DNA from: Funneliformis mosseae
Taxonomy: Eukaryota; Glomeromycota; Glomeromycetes; Glomerales; Glomeraceae
Length of the DNA stretch: 28,436 bases
Assembly (NCBI GenBank): GCA_910592005.1
Contig: CAJVPP010000638.1
Coordinates: 1 to 28,436 of the forward strand
Direction of reading: 5' to 3'
Notes under the pieces: generated by a model
What the model saw: only the letters and a program-made list of their open reading frames with translations
Database searches by the model: none
Told to the model about the DNA's origin: nothing
Position numbers and translations under genes: made by a program
In this document: piece after piece, positions 1 through 10,306 of the stretch
Layout: the number at the start of each line of letters is the position of its first letter
Numbering within the stretch: position 1 is the first letter of the stretch

Positions 1-2624
1 TAAATATGAAAATATTTTAATAAAAATAAATTTTTTTTTTGAGTGCCCGGATATTTTCTTCAGGGGAGTGTATAAATTATATATTCTATTAATTATGTCT
101 GACTAAATTATTTTATTATAATTAAACTTTCATCAAATTTTATGTTTAACTAAATTTTTGACTAAAGACTAAACTTTAAGTAAATGACTAAAATTAATCT
201 ACTTTTATATTATATAAATTATAAAATTTTATTTATTTATCTTTATTAAAAAATATATTTTTATTTAATATTTTAATTTAAATCTTTTATTATTTATTAT
301 TAATTAAATTATAATCAAAAAATATTGCTAATTAATATTATAAATAATAATTATTTATATAGTAAACAAAATATAATAAATAGTATTTTATTTACAAAAT
401 TCTAAATTTTTTAAATTTATAGTAAAATAAAATATTATTAAAATTATGAATTAAAATCTATAAAAAATCTATAAAAATTAAGTTTTAGTATTTTAATTTT
501 TTAATTATTAAGAATTAAATAATTTTAGTTTTATTAAATAACTAAATAATTTAGTTTTACTTAGCATTATTATATTTTATGTATTAAAATAATAAGTATT
601 TACAAGAAATTTAATAATATTTTTTTAATAATTTTGCATTTTTCTTGCTAATTATAAATCTTATAAACTCTCTTTTATAGAAAGATATTAACAGATAAAT
701 TTATTTTTTATTAGTTATTTTTAGATATTTATAATTATTTTTTTTTATTTAAGATTTTTTATTAGAGTATTATATTCTGAATATAAGATATAATGTAACT
801 TTAAATTACACAATATTATTAATCTTATTAAAACTTTTAAAAATCTCAGTTCTATTATCATAAGTATAAGATTACTAATATTATTACGAATTTTTATAAA
901 ATTTAGAATAATAATATTAAGCTAAGATTTATTCCTTAAAATAAATAACGAAATCATATTAAAACTATTTTTTTAAATCATAAAAAACATTTATTATATA
1001 AATTTATTAATAAAGATTATTTATATTTTTTTATTATAAACTTAATTTATCATGAAAAATATTTGATATTATTAAATTCAAATTTATAGTTAAAGAGATA
1101 TAGATTTATTTATTTATATTTTTATAAAAATATATTAAAATATTCTCAGAATAGAATTATAAAACTATAATTATTACTAGTAATTATAATCAAAAAAGTA
1201 TTTTTTTATATTTCAATCTTATGTATAAGACTTAAAAATATTACTTAAATTATAATTTTTACTAAATTTGTTTAAAAAAACTTAAAAAAGTTACAAAAAA
1301 AAATTATTATTATTAATATTATAAATAAGAGATTTTTTTCTTGAAATACTTAAAATATTCAAATTTATTGAAGAAATTATATAGACAAAAAGAGTAATAA
1401 TATAAAAAATGAAACTAATTTTGACTTTATGATTTGCTTTTTTAATGACTAATTTCAAGTTCTTACTTAAATATTTTAAAGATAAAAATTAAGTATAAAT
1501 AATGTTATCACTAAAATTAAATTAAAATTTTGCTTAATAAAGTTAACATTAAAGAATATAATCTCTTATATCTTTTAAAAAACTTTTTTAATAAATTTAT
1601 TATTATGTATTATATAATTAAAAATATATTTAATAATAATATATATATTATTTAAAATAAAATGTTATAGCTTTTTTATTATTATGTAATCAAGATAACT
1701 AATTTAAAATAATAAATCTTTCAATAAAATTTACTATTAGTGAAACATTTTTTTAATAAAAATCTAATATTAAAATTTTATAAAAATATTAAGTTTTATA
1801 ATATATAATTTTATAAAATTTTAGCATAAAATATATACTGTTTTCTTTAGTAAAAAATGTATATTTAATATGAAAAAATGAGAAAAAAATATTTAAAAAT
1901 ATTATTATTATAGAATTTTTTAATTCAGTTTAATAATATCTTTAACTTTCTACTTAAAGTTTCTAATCATAATTATAATATTAAGATTTATCTAACTTTT
2001 AACTTTATTAATTTTATATATAAAACTTAATAAATCTATTAAATATAAAGACTTGAAAAATAATAATATGAACAAATTTGATTAAAAAATTCAGATGATA
2101 AATTCAATTATAAATAATGTATAGGGATTATATCAAACTATATAAAAACATAATAAAAGTAAAAAGATATAAGATTTAATTGATTTTTTTTATTAATATT
2201 GAAACTTGTATTACAAAAGAGTTTACAGATCTGCAAAAAAATTTTGAAATTTATAAAAGAGTTAATTTACAATATAATAAAAAGTTTATCTATTTATATG
2301 AAATTCTTTTATTATAGCTAACTAATTATTACACTATAAATTAATTAATTTAATAGATAAAATAAATAAATTAAAAAAATAAATATACGTAATAAATAAT
2401 AAAATTAATAAAAAGTGAAATATTAAAAATAAGTATAAAATTGAATATTTTTAAACTTTATTTTATTTATAAAATTAGGATTATTATTAATATTTGAAAG
2501 ATTAGCAGAATTATATTAATCTTTGGTATTTTCAGAATTTGTAAAATTTTGAATCAAGAAATTGTTATACAGTGTTATCCATATGACTTTATTATTATTG
2601 GTTAATTGCTTTGCTGATATTATA
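1..2624. other. Very AT-rich gene-free region
   Basis: No reading frame here has the look of a gene, and codons are broken by stops in all frames. The first 80 bases hold a small GC-richer island (around 48-72). Just after it, the 7-mer GACTAAA occurs four times (101, 160, 167, 186) with a variant AACTAAA at 148, which may be subterminal repeats of a lost element. From about 200 to 2600 I see only A/T-rich sequence with poly-A and poly-T runs. It is probably heavily mutated transposon sequence, but nothing in it can be named. Confidence 0.6.
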
Positions 2625-2850
2625 TATAAAATGTATACTTTATAATTATTTAATAGATATAAAATCACATATAAAATATATACTTTATAATTATTTAATA
2701 GATAAAAATTATGTATAAAATGTATATTTATAATCATTTAACAGATATAAATCATATATAAAATATATAATTTATAATCATTTAACAGATAAAAAAATTA
2801 CATATAAAATGTATATTTTATAATCATTTAACAAATAAAAAATCACATAA
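2625..2850. repeat. Tandem repeat, ~45-bp unit, about five copies
   Basis: Five consecutive units begin with TATAAAAT at 2625, 2670, 2714, 2757 and 2803 (spacings 45, 44, 43 and 46). Each continues with TATA(C/T)TTTATAAT and ATTTAA(T/C)AGATA, and a decayed sixth start lies near 2847. The first two units share ATTATTTAATAGATA and the later ones TCATTTAACAGATA, so the array falls into two subtypes. The minus-strand ORF across it repeats the peptide NNYKVYILYVI because the unit recurs; it is not a gene. Confidence 0.85.
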
Positions 2851-2869
2851 AATTTTTTATCTATTTTTT

Positions 2870-3046
2870 GTAATTCAACAAAAAATTCAAGATCATATTT
2901 TATTAAAAAAATATAGTAATGATCAACAATTACTATAATAGGCAAATCAGAAAAATATTAAAAATTTACATGATTTACTTGAACAACCAAATTTACCAGT
3001 TTCATCTAATATTACGAATTTTAATTATACTCATAATAATAGATAA
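2870..3046 (+). pseudogene. Short decayed coding remnant, Gln/Asn-rich
   Basis: One frame reads as 59 codons of protein-like, hydrophilic sequence with only two adjacent stops (TAA TAG at about 2933-2938) before a final TAA at 3044. Reading the stops as former CAA CAG would give a continuous Gln/Leu/Asn-rich tail (around IQQKIQDHILLKKYSNDQQ and LHDLLEQPNLPVSSNIT). It resembles the C-terminal end of a decayed element protein, but I do not recognise the family. The upstream part of the frame merges into the tandem repeat, so no start can be given. Chance open frame in AT-rich DNA remains possible. Confidence 0.35.
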
Positions 3047-3159
3047 CTTTTCATTCTAAAATGTCTTTATTATATTATTTATTTTCTTATTTTATATGAT
3101 TTATCTTATATTTTATATCTTTATTTTATTATCTTTTATTATTATTTTATAGCTGAAGT

Positions 3160-3440
3160 TTACTAAAATAGTTAGTTTATAGTATAGCAAATAGTTAGCT
3201 ATAGTAAATTAATTTAGTATAAATAGAATAACCTTTTGTTTAAGTTGTAAATTAACTCATTTGTAAGTTATATTACTTATTTGTAAGTTGCTTGCAAGTT
3301 TTAAGTTATCAATAAAGGAATTAAGTTAAATCTACACAAATTACTTTTCCTTTAATATTATTTTTTATCTAAAATTTGTTATGATATCCTACACTAACTT
3401 GCTACTGAATTTGTTATTATGAGTTCAACTAATATATCTT
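3160..3440 (+). mobile_element. LTR-like segment, possible Ty1/copia relic
   Basis: This stretch holds, in order, a TATA-like TATAAATAG (about 3220), a run of related TTGTAAGTT/TTGCAAGTT words (about 3245-3310), an AATAAA signal (about 3311), then TTGTTATGATATCC (about 3377). The last resembles a worn copia-type primer-binding site, whose usual form contains TGGTATCAGAGC. An ATG follows at 3420 (MSSTNI, then a stop). The order LTR-PBS-gag start is what suggests a copia element; no second LTR, gag or pol domain is visible, so the call is tentative. Confidence 0.22.
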
Positions 3441-3990
3441 AAATTCTAAGACATAATAAATTGCTAAGTTGATTTAAATATAACAGATACCTATAAGACT
3501 TAGAGAAAATTCTAAGGTCAGATACTCTAACATAAAGAATCAACTATTGTATCCTTTTAACTTAGATGTTAAGATAACTGAAAATGAATCTGGTGATAAT
3601 ATATTTAATATACCTTTATAAAAAAATATATATCAAAAAAATTTTTCTGAAAATAAATTTATTCATGTAAATAAAAGGCTAGGTTAATAAAGATAAAATG
3701 TTATAATGAATTAAAATATTTAGACTAAATGATTTTTATTAATTGATTTAATTTTTGATTCATTTAGTATATAACGATAATTAATTAAATAGAAAATACA
3801 AATATAGCAATTATTTCTGATGGTTAATATCTAAATTATAAACCATTAAATATTGTACAGTAATAAAAAATTGAAATCAATTCTAATAAATCAAATTAAT
3901 TGATAATTGAATTGAAATCGACTTTAATTGATAACCATAAAAAATCAAGAAATAATTTATTTATCGTAGGTGCGATATCGTCGCCTCCCT

Positions 3991-4101
3991 TTTGTCACCC
4001 GTGTCACATCCCCTCCCTTTTTCATTTTTCATATATATTCTTGGGAATTAGAAATTTTTTCATATGTGAAACCCTATTTGTCACCTTGGTTAGTGTCACA
4101 T
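3991..4101. repeat. Direct repeat TTTGTCACC...GTGTCACAT
   Basis: TTTGTCACC followed by GTGTCACAT occurs at 3991-4009 and again, with a wider gap, at 4077-4101. The copies lie in a short island much richer in G+C than its surroundings (about 3965-4175), which also holds the palindromic CGATATCG at 3973 and CCCCCCGCG near 4162. The island could be part of a mobile element or a structural relic; no coding function is seen. Confidence 0.5.
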
Positions 4102-4115
4102 GGTTTAGAGTAATA

Positions 4116-4142
4116 TTAGGATTAGGGTAGGTTAGGATAAGG
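4116..4142 (+). repeat. Short degenerate telomere-like run
   Basis: The stretch reads TTAGG, ATTAGGG, TAGG, TTAGG, ATAAGG in a row, which is a worn version of the TTAGGG telomere repeat used by most fungi. It is too short and too imperfect to be a working telomere. It could be an interstitial relic or chance in an island that is G+C-richer than the rest. Confidence 0.4.
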
Positions 4143-4800
4143 TATATATTATAAGGAGTACCCCCCGCGATGAATAAGTTTACTCAAAAATTAAATCTTT
4201 TAGGAATTGAATTAGATGTTTAGTTACAAATTATATGAAAGAATTTATAATTTTTTGTCAAATATTCATATTTAAAATTTAAATAAACTAATTATTATAA
4301 AAATTAAACTATAAAGTCGTATAAATCGTAAAATAATTGATTTTCATGATAAAATATTATTATTAAAACTAGCAGTTTTACCTGGGCAATGTCAGGGTTC
4401 GCAAATAGATGTTAACAATTTAATTTTTTAAAGTTTTAGGATATCTATAACAAAGAAAATTTAAATTAATAATACAATTTATTGATAAATAATCCAACCC
4501 CAACTTGTTAATGATGTTTTTATGAAACTTTAACTTGTAATTGTTGTAATTTATATAATTTATATATTTATTTAATTTAATTTTTAATGATAAATTTTTA
4601 TTAATTGATTTTTTTTTAATTAAATTTTGTATATTTTTTAATTTTATTAATTTTTTTTTTTTTCGGATGTGTACTTTTTTTTAATTCCGAATTTTTTTTA
4701 ATTTTTAATATTCGCAAATTTTTTTTTATTTTTTTAATCCCGCGATTTTTTTTTTTTATTAGATTTACCGATTAATCGAAAATCGGATCTCAGAGAAAAA

Positions 4801-4827
4801 CGATAATCGCGATAATCACGATAATCG
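4801..4827. repeat. Three tandem CGATAATC(G/A) 9-mers
   Basis: Three consecutive 9-base units, CGATAATCG, CGATAATCA and CGATAATCG, occur in a segment rich in ATCG words (CCGATTAATCG and AAATCGGATC before it, AAATCGATTCCGATCC after it). Such dense inverted ATCG/CGAT words resemble transposase-binding subterminal repeats or a replication/binding site. No partner end was found. Confidence 0.6.
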
Positions 4828-4958
4828 ATCCTCAAATCAATTCTAAATATCGAAATCGATTCCGATCCCCTAAGGTATAGTTAATTTTTATTTTATATTT
4901 TATATACATACTAATACTAATAAAATAAATTTAAAAAGGTCCTTACGCTATATAATCA

Positions 4959-5030
4959 ATGGATGGTAATGAAACTACACCCTTAAATCATATTAAAAGA
5001 CCATCATATTCAAAACTTGCTGGGTTGTAA
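4959..5030 (+). other. Possible orphan first exon or micro-ORF
   Basis: An ATG opens a 23-codon frame (MDGNETTPLNHIKRPS... to TAA) in less AT-rich DNA with a more gene-like composition than its flanks. GTAAAT overlaps the stop and could be a splice donor, but I found no convincing downstream exon before PHO89. It could be a micro-ORF, a gene relic or chance. Confidence 0.2.
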
Positions 5031-6049
5031 ATCTCTTTGACACAAAATTTAATTAAAAATTCATTTAAAAATTGTGAATATCTTTTTTAATTTCCGGTAT
5101 TTTGATTGACATAATTAATTTTTCAATGGCAAAAATGATCGGCAAATTTTGATATTATTATAAAATATATACCATTATAATATTCGAAGTTCTAAATCCC
5201 TTGCGTAACCGTTTAAATCCAGATAAAGGCACGGGCAACTCTATGCCTTAAGTTGAGGCATTATCAGTTTAAATTAAATGGAATTTTTGATTTGCTTTAT
5301 TATAAAATATTTTTTAATGGAGAAAAAAATAAATTTGAAATTTTCAGAACAATACGAAATGATTGACATAGCATCAAATTGATTTTGTAAGTTCGATTTT
5401 CCCATTCCAGACCAAAACTGAGCCGGGCTGTATTTCTTAGCAAATCAGACAAATATTTTTTAGTAAATTACTAATTACGGCGTATACGGAAAAATGAACG
5501 GCGATTTTAGTGTTACGTATTCACAATTTGTTTTGGTAAATTATTAATAATTCTTTGGTCTCAATTTTTAATATTTCGTGAATGGTATGACAATTTTCTT
5601 TGTTCTGCGCCATACATTTAGCCCTATGAAAGATGATGACAAATCTAGATTGAAATTCATTACACGTGCTTAAAAATTAAAAATTGAAAATTGAATTAAA
5701 AATTTCTAGCCTAATAACCGGTTTTTTTCCACTAGAATTTAAAATTCTTTAATCAAATGTGGCTACATTGAAAAAAAACATTATATTGTTTCTTTTTATT
5801 AATCTTTTATTTAAACTATAAAATGTGAACGAATCATATACGAGACATGTAAACGTGTTTCTAACAGTATTAAAAGAGCTTGAAATTTGAAAAGAATCTC
5901 AGTGCGAAAATTTTTTTATGATTATAGGTTTAGGGCAAAAAAAAAAAATTTTTTTTTTTTGCATCTTATACAGAGAGATATACTATTAATTAAAAAAAAT
6001 CTTCGAGAAAATAATTACTTTTCTTAAAAATAAAAGAAAATTATTTGCA
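5031..6049. other. Upstream region of the phosphate permease gene
   Basis: No gene is visible. Base composition is clearly less AT-rich than upstream of 4900, as expected for a promoter region of an active gene. It holds a CACGTG site at 5663-5668, a small stem TGCCT...AGGCA at about 5244-5260, and A/T runs close to the start codon (5938-6000). No TATA box can be singled out because the sequence is full of TATA-like words. Confidence 0.5.
5663..5668. promoter_or_regulatory. CACGTG E-box, candidate Pho4-type site
   Basis: CACGTG (in context TACACGTGCT) lies 382 bases before the PHO89-type start codon. This is the core bound by Pho4-class bHLH factors that control phosphate-starvation genes in fungi. 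The site is seen; its use is inferred from the kind of gene downstream. CACGTG is bound by other bHLH proteins as well. Confidence 0.45.
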
Positions 6050-7921
6050 ATGGAACCACATACTTATGTTTGGCTTTTGGTAATTGGAGCAATCGTTGCG
6101 TTCGCCGATGGCTTTGGTATCGGTGCTAATGATGTAGCCAACAGTTTCTCGACATCTGTTGGTTCCCGATCTCTTACATTGAAACAAGCTTGCGTGATCG
6201 CCGTATTCACCGAATTTTTAGGAGCTTTCTTACTGGGCTCACACACGGCCGAAACCATTAAGGGAGGAATTATAAAAGTAACATTATTTGCAGATAATCC
6301 AGAATTGCTCATGGTAAGTATGGTCACATTCTGTTTTTATTTTATTGGTAATTACTAATAATTTTTTTCTTTAATGATAACAAATAAACATAGTTGGCAA
6401 TGGTTTGCGCATTAGTTGGCTCAGCTTCATGGGTCATCTTCGCTTCAAGCCGCGGATGGCCAGTTTCTACAACACATTCAATTATTGGTGCCATAATTGG
6501 TGTTGGAATCTCTGCTTTCGGTTGGGAAAGTAAGATTCACGATTTCATTTGTTTTAGGTTTTGTTGTTTAAAGAAAAAAAAAATAATCTCACAAAAAAAA
6601 AAATTTTTCTTTCAAATGAAATTTACTTAGCCATTGACTGGTCTTATAATGGTGTTGCAAAAATTGTAACTTCATGGTTTATTTCACCCGTAGTAGCTGG
6701 AATTGTAGCATCGGGTATCTACTTGGGAACAAAATATTTTGTTCTTGTACATCAAGACAACTCCTTCCAACGAGGTTTAATCGCTGTCCCAATTTACTTT
6801 GCGTTAACCATTTCTATCAACGTACTTTACCTCGTCTTTAAAGGCGCACCAAGTCTCAAATTAGACAAACTCCCACCTTATGGTATTGCACTTATTGTAG
6901 TTATTTCTACAATTTTATCCTCTATCTTTAGTTACTTCTTTTATGCACAATTTTTGAAGAGAAAGATCATTGGAAAAGAAACTGGACTCAGATGGTACCA
7001 TGTTTTCGTCGTTCCATGCCTCAGTCAACCTCGTTATGATAATACTGCCGATAATGCTGCTGAAAGGGGAAATAATATCGAAAAGCAAGAAGGAACTGAG
7101 GAGAATAAAATAGTTCAAGATGTTTCATCTGATGACAGTTCGAATGTCAAAAAAAATATATTTCAGGCGGGCATTTCAATTATTGGCAAAAAAGTTTTAC
7201 ATGGCGTTAATAAAGAAGTAGCAGATTATGATGCAGATAAGAATCAAGAAATGCATGATGCCGCTATTAAATATGATCCAGATACAGAAACATTATATGG
7301 TTTCCTTCAAGTTCTTACTGCCTCATTCGCCTCGTTTGCTCATGGTTCAAATGATGTTGCGAACGCGGTTGGTCCCTTATCTGTAATTTATCTTATCTAT
7401 GAATCTGGTAAAGTTGATGTTTCAGGCAAAACACCGGTGCCTCTATGGGTTTTAGCTTTAGGAGGGTTTGCCATTGACGTGGGTCTTCTCCTTTATGGAT
7501 ATCATGTAATGAGATCTCTCGGGAACAAAATTACTTATCATTCCCCATCTCGTGGTTTTGCCATGGAATTGGGCACTTCATTAACTGTTTTAACGGCCTC
7601 AAAGATTGGTCTCCCAATTTCAACAACACATTGCATCACTGGAGCGACGGCGGCTGTTGGTTTATGTAACGGAAACGCGAAATCTCTCAACTGGAAATTA
7701 CTAGCCTGGTGCTTTTTTAGTTGGTAAGAACTTGTTTTCATTTTACTTTTTTTTTTACTTTTTTTAAAATATTAAGGAATTGAGATTCAAAAAATTTTTT
7801 AAAAAAATTTAGGATTCTAACACTTCCAGTCGCCGCATGTATTGCTGGTGGCATATTTGCTTTCGCTTCTAATGCACCCTCGTTGCATCCTGAAGTAGCT
7901 GCACCTGCACCTATTGCATAA
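6050..7921 (+). CDS. PHO89: Na+-coupled phosphate permease, Pho4/PHO89 family
   Basis: This is a plasma-membrane inorganic phosphate transporter that in fungi couples phosphate uptake to Na+. Four exons join in frame: 6050-6313, 6394-6529, 6631-7723 and 7813-7921, giving 533 residues and a TAA stop. All introns (80, 101 and 89 bp) are GT-AG with GTAAG donors. Both halves of the family's inverted repeat are present: GIGANDVANSFSTSVG (residues 24-39) with PVSTTHSIIGA (111-121), and HGSNDVANAVGP (371-382) with PISTTHCITGA (462-472). A charged, Lys/Glu/Asp-rich cytoplasmic loop separates them (roughly residues 260-350). Length is close to yeast Pho89 (574 aa). The start is the first ATG before a short N-terminus leading straight into helix 1. 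A CACGTG lies upstream. Stray AATAAA signals follow the stop (about 7945 and 8055). The gene has no frame breaks and looks functional. H+ coupling instead of Na+ cannot be excluded. Confidence 0.95.
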
Positions 7922-8704
7922 TCCACCTTTTTTGTAAAAAAAAATAAAATAAAAAAAAATCCTGTAATTAAACAAAACCCAAAATGTACTTTTAGTATTT
8001 ATACATTTTATACATTATACAAAAAAACAAATAACCTTTTAATAATAATTACATTAATAAATCTTTTCCCCGTTCTATTATTTCTTTATTTCTTTTTGTA
8101 TTTATAATAATAAACAGATGATTAATTGAAAATTTACAAAGTAAAAACCAGTATGCGTTCAAAAATCCGTTTTTTAAGATTTTAAATATACACGTGTTTT
8201 AGTCAACAAAATATACTCTCTTATATTTAAAGCTAGGCCATATTTTTTTTTTAGACGCGCGGGTTGAATTATTCCTCTCTCAAAAGCTTTAATAAAAATC
8301 AATCCTTATTTATTAGCCATAGAATTCTTTTTTACATCACCTATAGGACACTTTTCTTAATCTATATATTTAAAATGCATTTTTACTTGGTTTGCCCAAA
8401 CGATTTATAAATTGATTGGTAAATTTTTTTTTTTAAAAAACTAAATTAGAATTTTGCTATATTGTTTAGTTCTTCGAAACTTCATATCAACCTCAAATTT
8501 CACGTTAGAATTATTGGTCATTAATAATTAAAATGAGTGTTTACAAATGAAAAAATGCACGCATTAAAAAAAATAAACAATTCAATGAAGAGCATCATCA
8601 ACAGGAGAAAGCTGTAGAAATACCAACAAATTGGAACCATTTGCCCATTTTAAATTATCGATCTTAGTAATTATGTTAATTAAAATCAGATTGTTATATG
8701 GTAC
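7922..8704. other. 3' flank of PHO89; no gene
   Basis: A/T-rich 3' flank with poly-A stretches and AATAAA-like words soon after the stop codon. A CACGTG occurs at 8191-8196, about 270 bases after the stop, and could belong to either neighbour or to none. I see no coding frame, RNA gene or repeat of note. Confidence 0.5.
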
Positions 8705-8712
8705 CACATATA

Positions 8713-8833
8713 TAGACGGTTCGACCAATTCGGTTTCGGTCCGATTTTTGTCGGTTTGAGGGTAAAATCGAACCGGACCGATTTGTAGACCGATTTGAAA
8801 TTGGAGTCTAGACCGAAATTTAAATTTAGACCG
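8713..8833. repeat. Four TAGACSG repeats, likely hAT subterminal motifs
   Basis: TAGACGG at 8713 and TAGACCG at 8786, 8809 and 8827 lie in a C+G-richer block that also carries GGTTCGACC, TTCGGTCCGA and TCGAACCGGACCGA. The cluster sits at one edge of the hAT relic, where repeated short motifs usually bind the transposase. Confidence 0.55.
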
Positions 8834-9071
8834 GAGTTTATAAATACAGATATTGTAAAAAAATCTTAAAAGACGAAATTAAAAAAAAAAAAAAAAAAAT
8901 AGAATTCGCGACACAAAGTGCAATGGGTATTAATTTCAACATCTCCAATCCAAAAATTTTATTATAATAAAAAACAAACCAAAAAAAAAAAAAAAAAAAA
9001 ATCAAATAATACCAAAAAAATTTTTTTTGCGATCTATCTAATATCCATCCCGACAATTTTTAAATATTAAT

Positions 9072-9985
9072 TTATGAATTTTCTACTATCCCTTTTCCCG
9101 AAATCCAATGCTTCATACAAATAATTACCCTTGCTGTTTCAGGATTTAACCTGTTTCTAACCAAATTAAAGGATTGGCACTACTATATTTAGATATCTAT
9201 CTAATTCATCACATGAAATTCTTTGATAATTATTTTGATTGAGAATATGTTATACTGTATATATAATTCTTGTAAATTATTTAGCTGTCATTATTATCAA
9301 ATAATGTGATTTTGTAACGTGGTCCCAATACCGAAGAAATTGTAGAAGTGTAATTTAAAATAGCTGATGCTATTCTTTTGTGTGTGATGATCTCCTCTTT
9401 AATATTGATTCAATTTTTTTTAAACAATTCAACAAAAACCAATCGTATATCACCTTGAGTAGGATTTAATGATGATGATAATAACTGTTTGCTTCATACA
9501 TAAGTTGTAAAATTAATCATTAAAAATAAATAATAATAAATAATAAATACCTTGATACAATCCCATTCAAAAATTGTTGGAAAAAGATTTATCAAGATCT
9601 TTAGGATTTGTTGTTACAAGCAGATCAGAAATATTCTGCATTAAAATTTGCCTTGCAATTCATTCCCAGTGGGTATCTATATCTAAAATTGGTTTAGAAA
9701 TTTAACCTTTCTAATAGTACAAATTTCTAATAATTTATCCAATAATAATGGTGAATTTTTTACTTTAATAACAAATTAGCAAAGTTTTTTGATTTCATCT
9801 CCTACATATTTTATTCCAGCTTTTATTACCAAATTGATAATGTGAGCAGCACATCAAAAATGAATAAAGACATATTATTAAGTTCTTGATCTAATTTAGT
9901 ATCATATTGCTTCCATTAAGTATAGGAATCTTCAGTTGCTTAAAGAAGTTGAAGAAACATCTGGTGAAGTTGTCGTCATTTTCAT
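9072..9985 (-). pseudogene. hAT-family transposase, decayed and internally deleted
   Basis: Read on the minus strand, the relic runs from a probable start at 9979 or 9985 (MTTTSPDVSSTSLS) through shifted frames to a C-terminal stop at 9072. A conserved hAT core follows around 9853-9690: a CAAHIINLVIKAG stretch, then VKNSPLLLDKLLEICTIRK, then after a one-base shift KPILDIDTHWE, which matches the family's KPxLDxxTRW region. Near the end come DELDRYLNI (about 9215-9190) and NRLNPETARVIICMKHWI (about 9150-9095), the edges of the hAT C-terminal dimerisation domain. The centre of that domain (the WW...FP...A..YL...S stretch) is missing, as is an N-terminal BED finger, so both were probably deleted. 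The gene cannot make an active enzyme. It fills the space between the two transporter genes. Confidence 0.8.
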
Positions 9986-10268
9986 TGAAATTACGCCGCG
10001 AGACATTTTGCAATACAAACAATAATGCAAAACGAAAATAATTCTAGTCTGGGCCCACAGACCTACACATATATAGTTAGATTTACTTAGTTGACCCACC
10101 CAAAAGTGTTCGTCTCTTTTGGATATAATAAAACAATTCACAGACAACATAAAGGCAAATCGATATCTTAATGGTCATTTCTTCACGTAAAAAACTAACC
10201 AATATTAACAGTAGGATCTTTTTAAAGATCTTTTTTTGAAGGTTTGTTGTCTTTTCGAAATGATTAAA

Positions 10269-10269
<1 letters not shown>

Positions 10270-10305
<36 letters not shown>
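10270..10305 (+). repeat. 36-base poly(A) run
   Basis: An uninterrupted run of 36 A residues follows AAATGATTAAAC, close behind the candidate hAT end. It could be the A-tail of a retroposed copy, but I see no convincing target duplication or 5' body. Simple replication slippage explains it equally well. The length in an assembly may be inexact. Confidence 0.9.

Positions 10306-10306
<1 letters not shown>

Larger units (their letters stand above)
3047..4958. other. Gene-free stretch with mixed short repeats
   Basis: Apart from the separately listed LTR-like segment, telomere-like run, TTTGTCACC repeats and CGATAATC repeats, I see no gene here. A plus-strand frame at 3900-4130 is open, but its composition follows the pyrimidine-rich DNA and has no protein-like pattern. 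The part from 4500 to 4860 alternates long T runs with CG-containing words (TTCGGAT, TTCCGAA, CCCGCGA, CCGATTAATCG). It may be an element end, but no partner was found. Confidence 0.5.
8705..10076 (-). mobile_element. Candidate hAT element, internally deleted, with flanking direct repeat
   Basis: An 11-base direct repeat CACATATATAG occurs at 8705-8715 and 10066-10076, on either side of a hAT transposase relic. An 8-base target duplication, as hAT elements make, fits inside it. From the left end inward, TAGAC(G/C)G occurs four times in 121 bases (8713, 8786, 8809, 8827), beside inverted words CGGTCCGATT/AACCGGACCG, as expected for subterminal transposase-binding repeats. The right end holds GTCTGGGCCCACAGAC (10047-10062), a short inverted repeat. 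A clear terminal inverted repeat between the two ends is not seen, so the boundaries are provisional. At 1.35 kb it is shorter than an autonomous hAT, in keeping with the internal deletions of the gene. Confidence 0.5.

Noticed and set aside
3900..4130. 76-codon ORF over the GC-richer island
   Set aside because: The residues follow pyrimidine runs and repeats, and no start context, domain or continuation is seen.
6064..6327. Minus-strand ORF of 87 codons opposite PHO89 exon 1
   Set aside because: It lies antisense to a well-supported exon, has no family pattern and ends with the exon; the same holds for the minus-strand frames at 6915, 7538 and 7738.
6561..6632. Upstream start for the long PHO89 frame (MLFKEKKNNLTKK)
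   Set aside because: This part is intron 2: the donor at 6530 and the acceptor ending at 6630 restore the conserved reading WES-to-DWSYNG region, and the extra residues are poly-A derived.
10270..10305. Processed retrocopy ending in the poly(A) run
   Set aside because: No gene-like body, no 5' boundary and no target duplication could be found upstream of the run.
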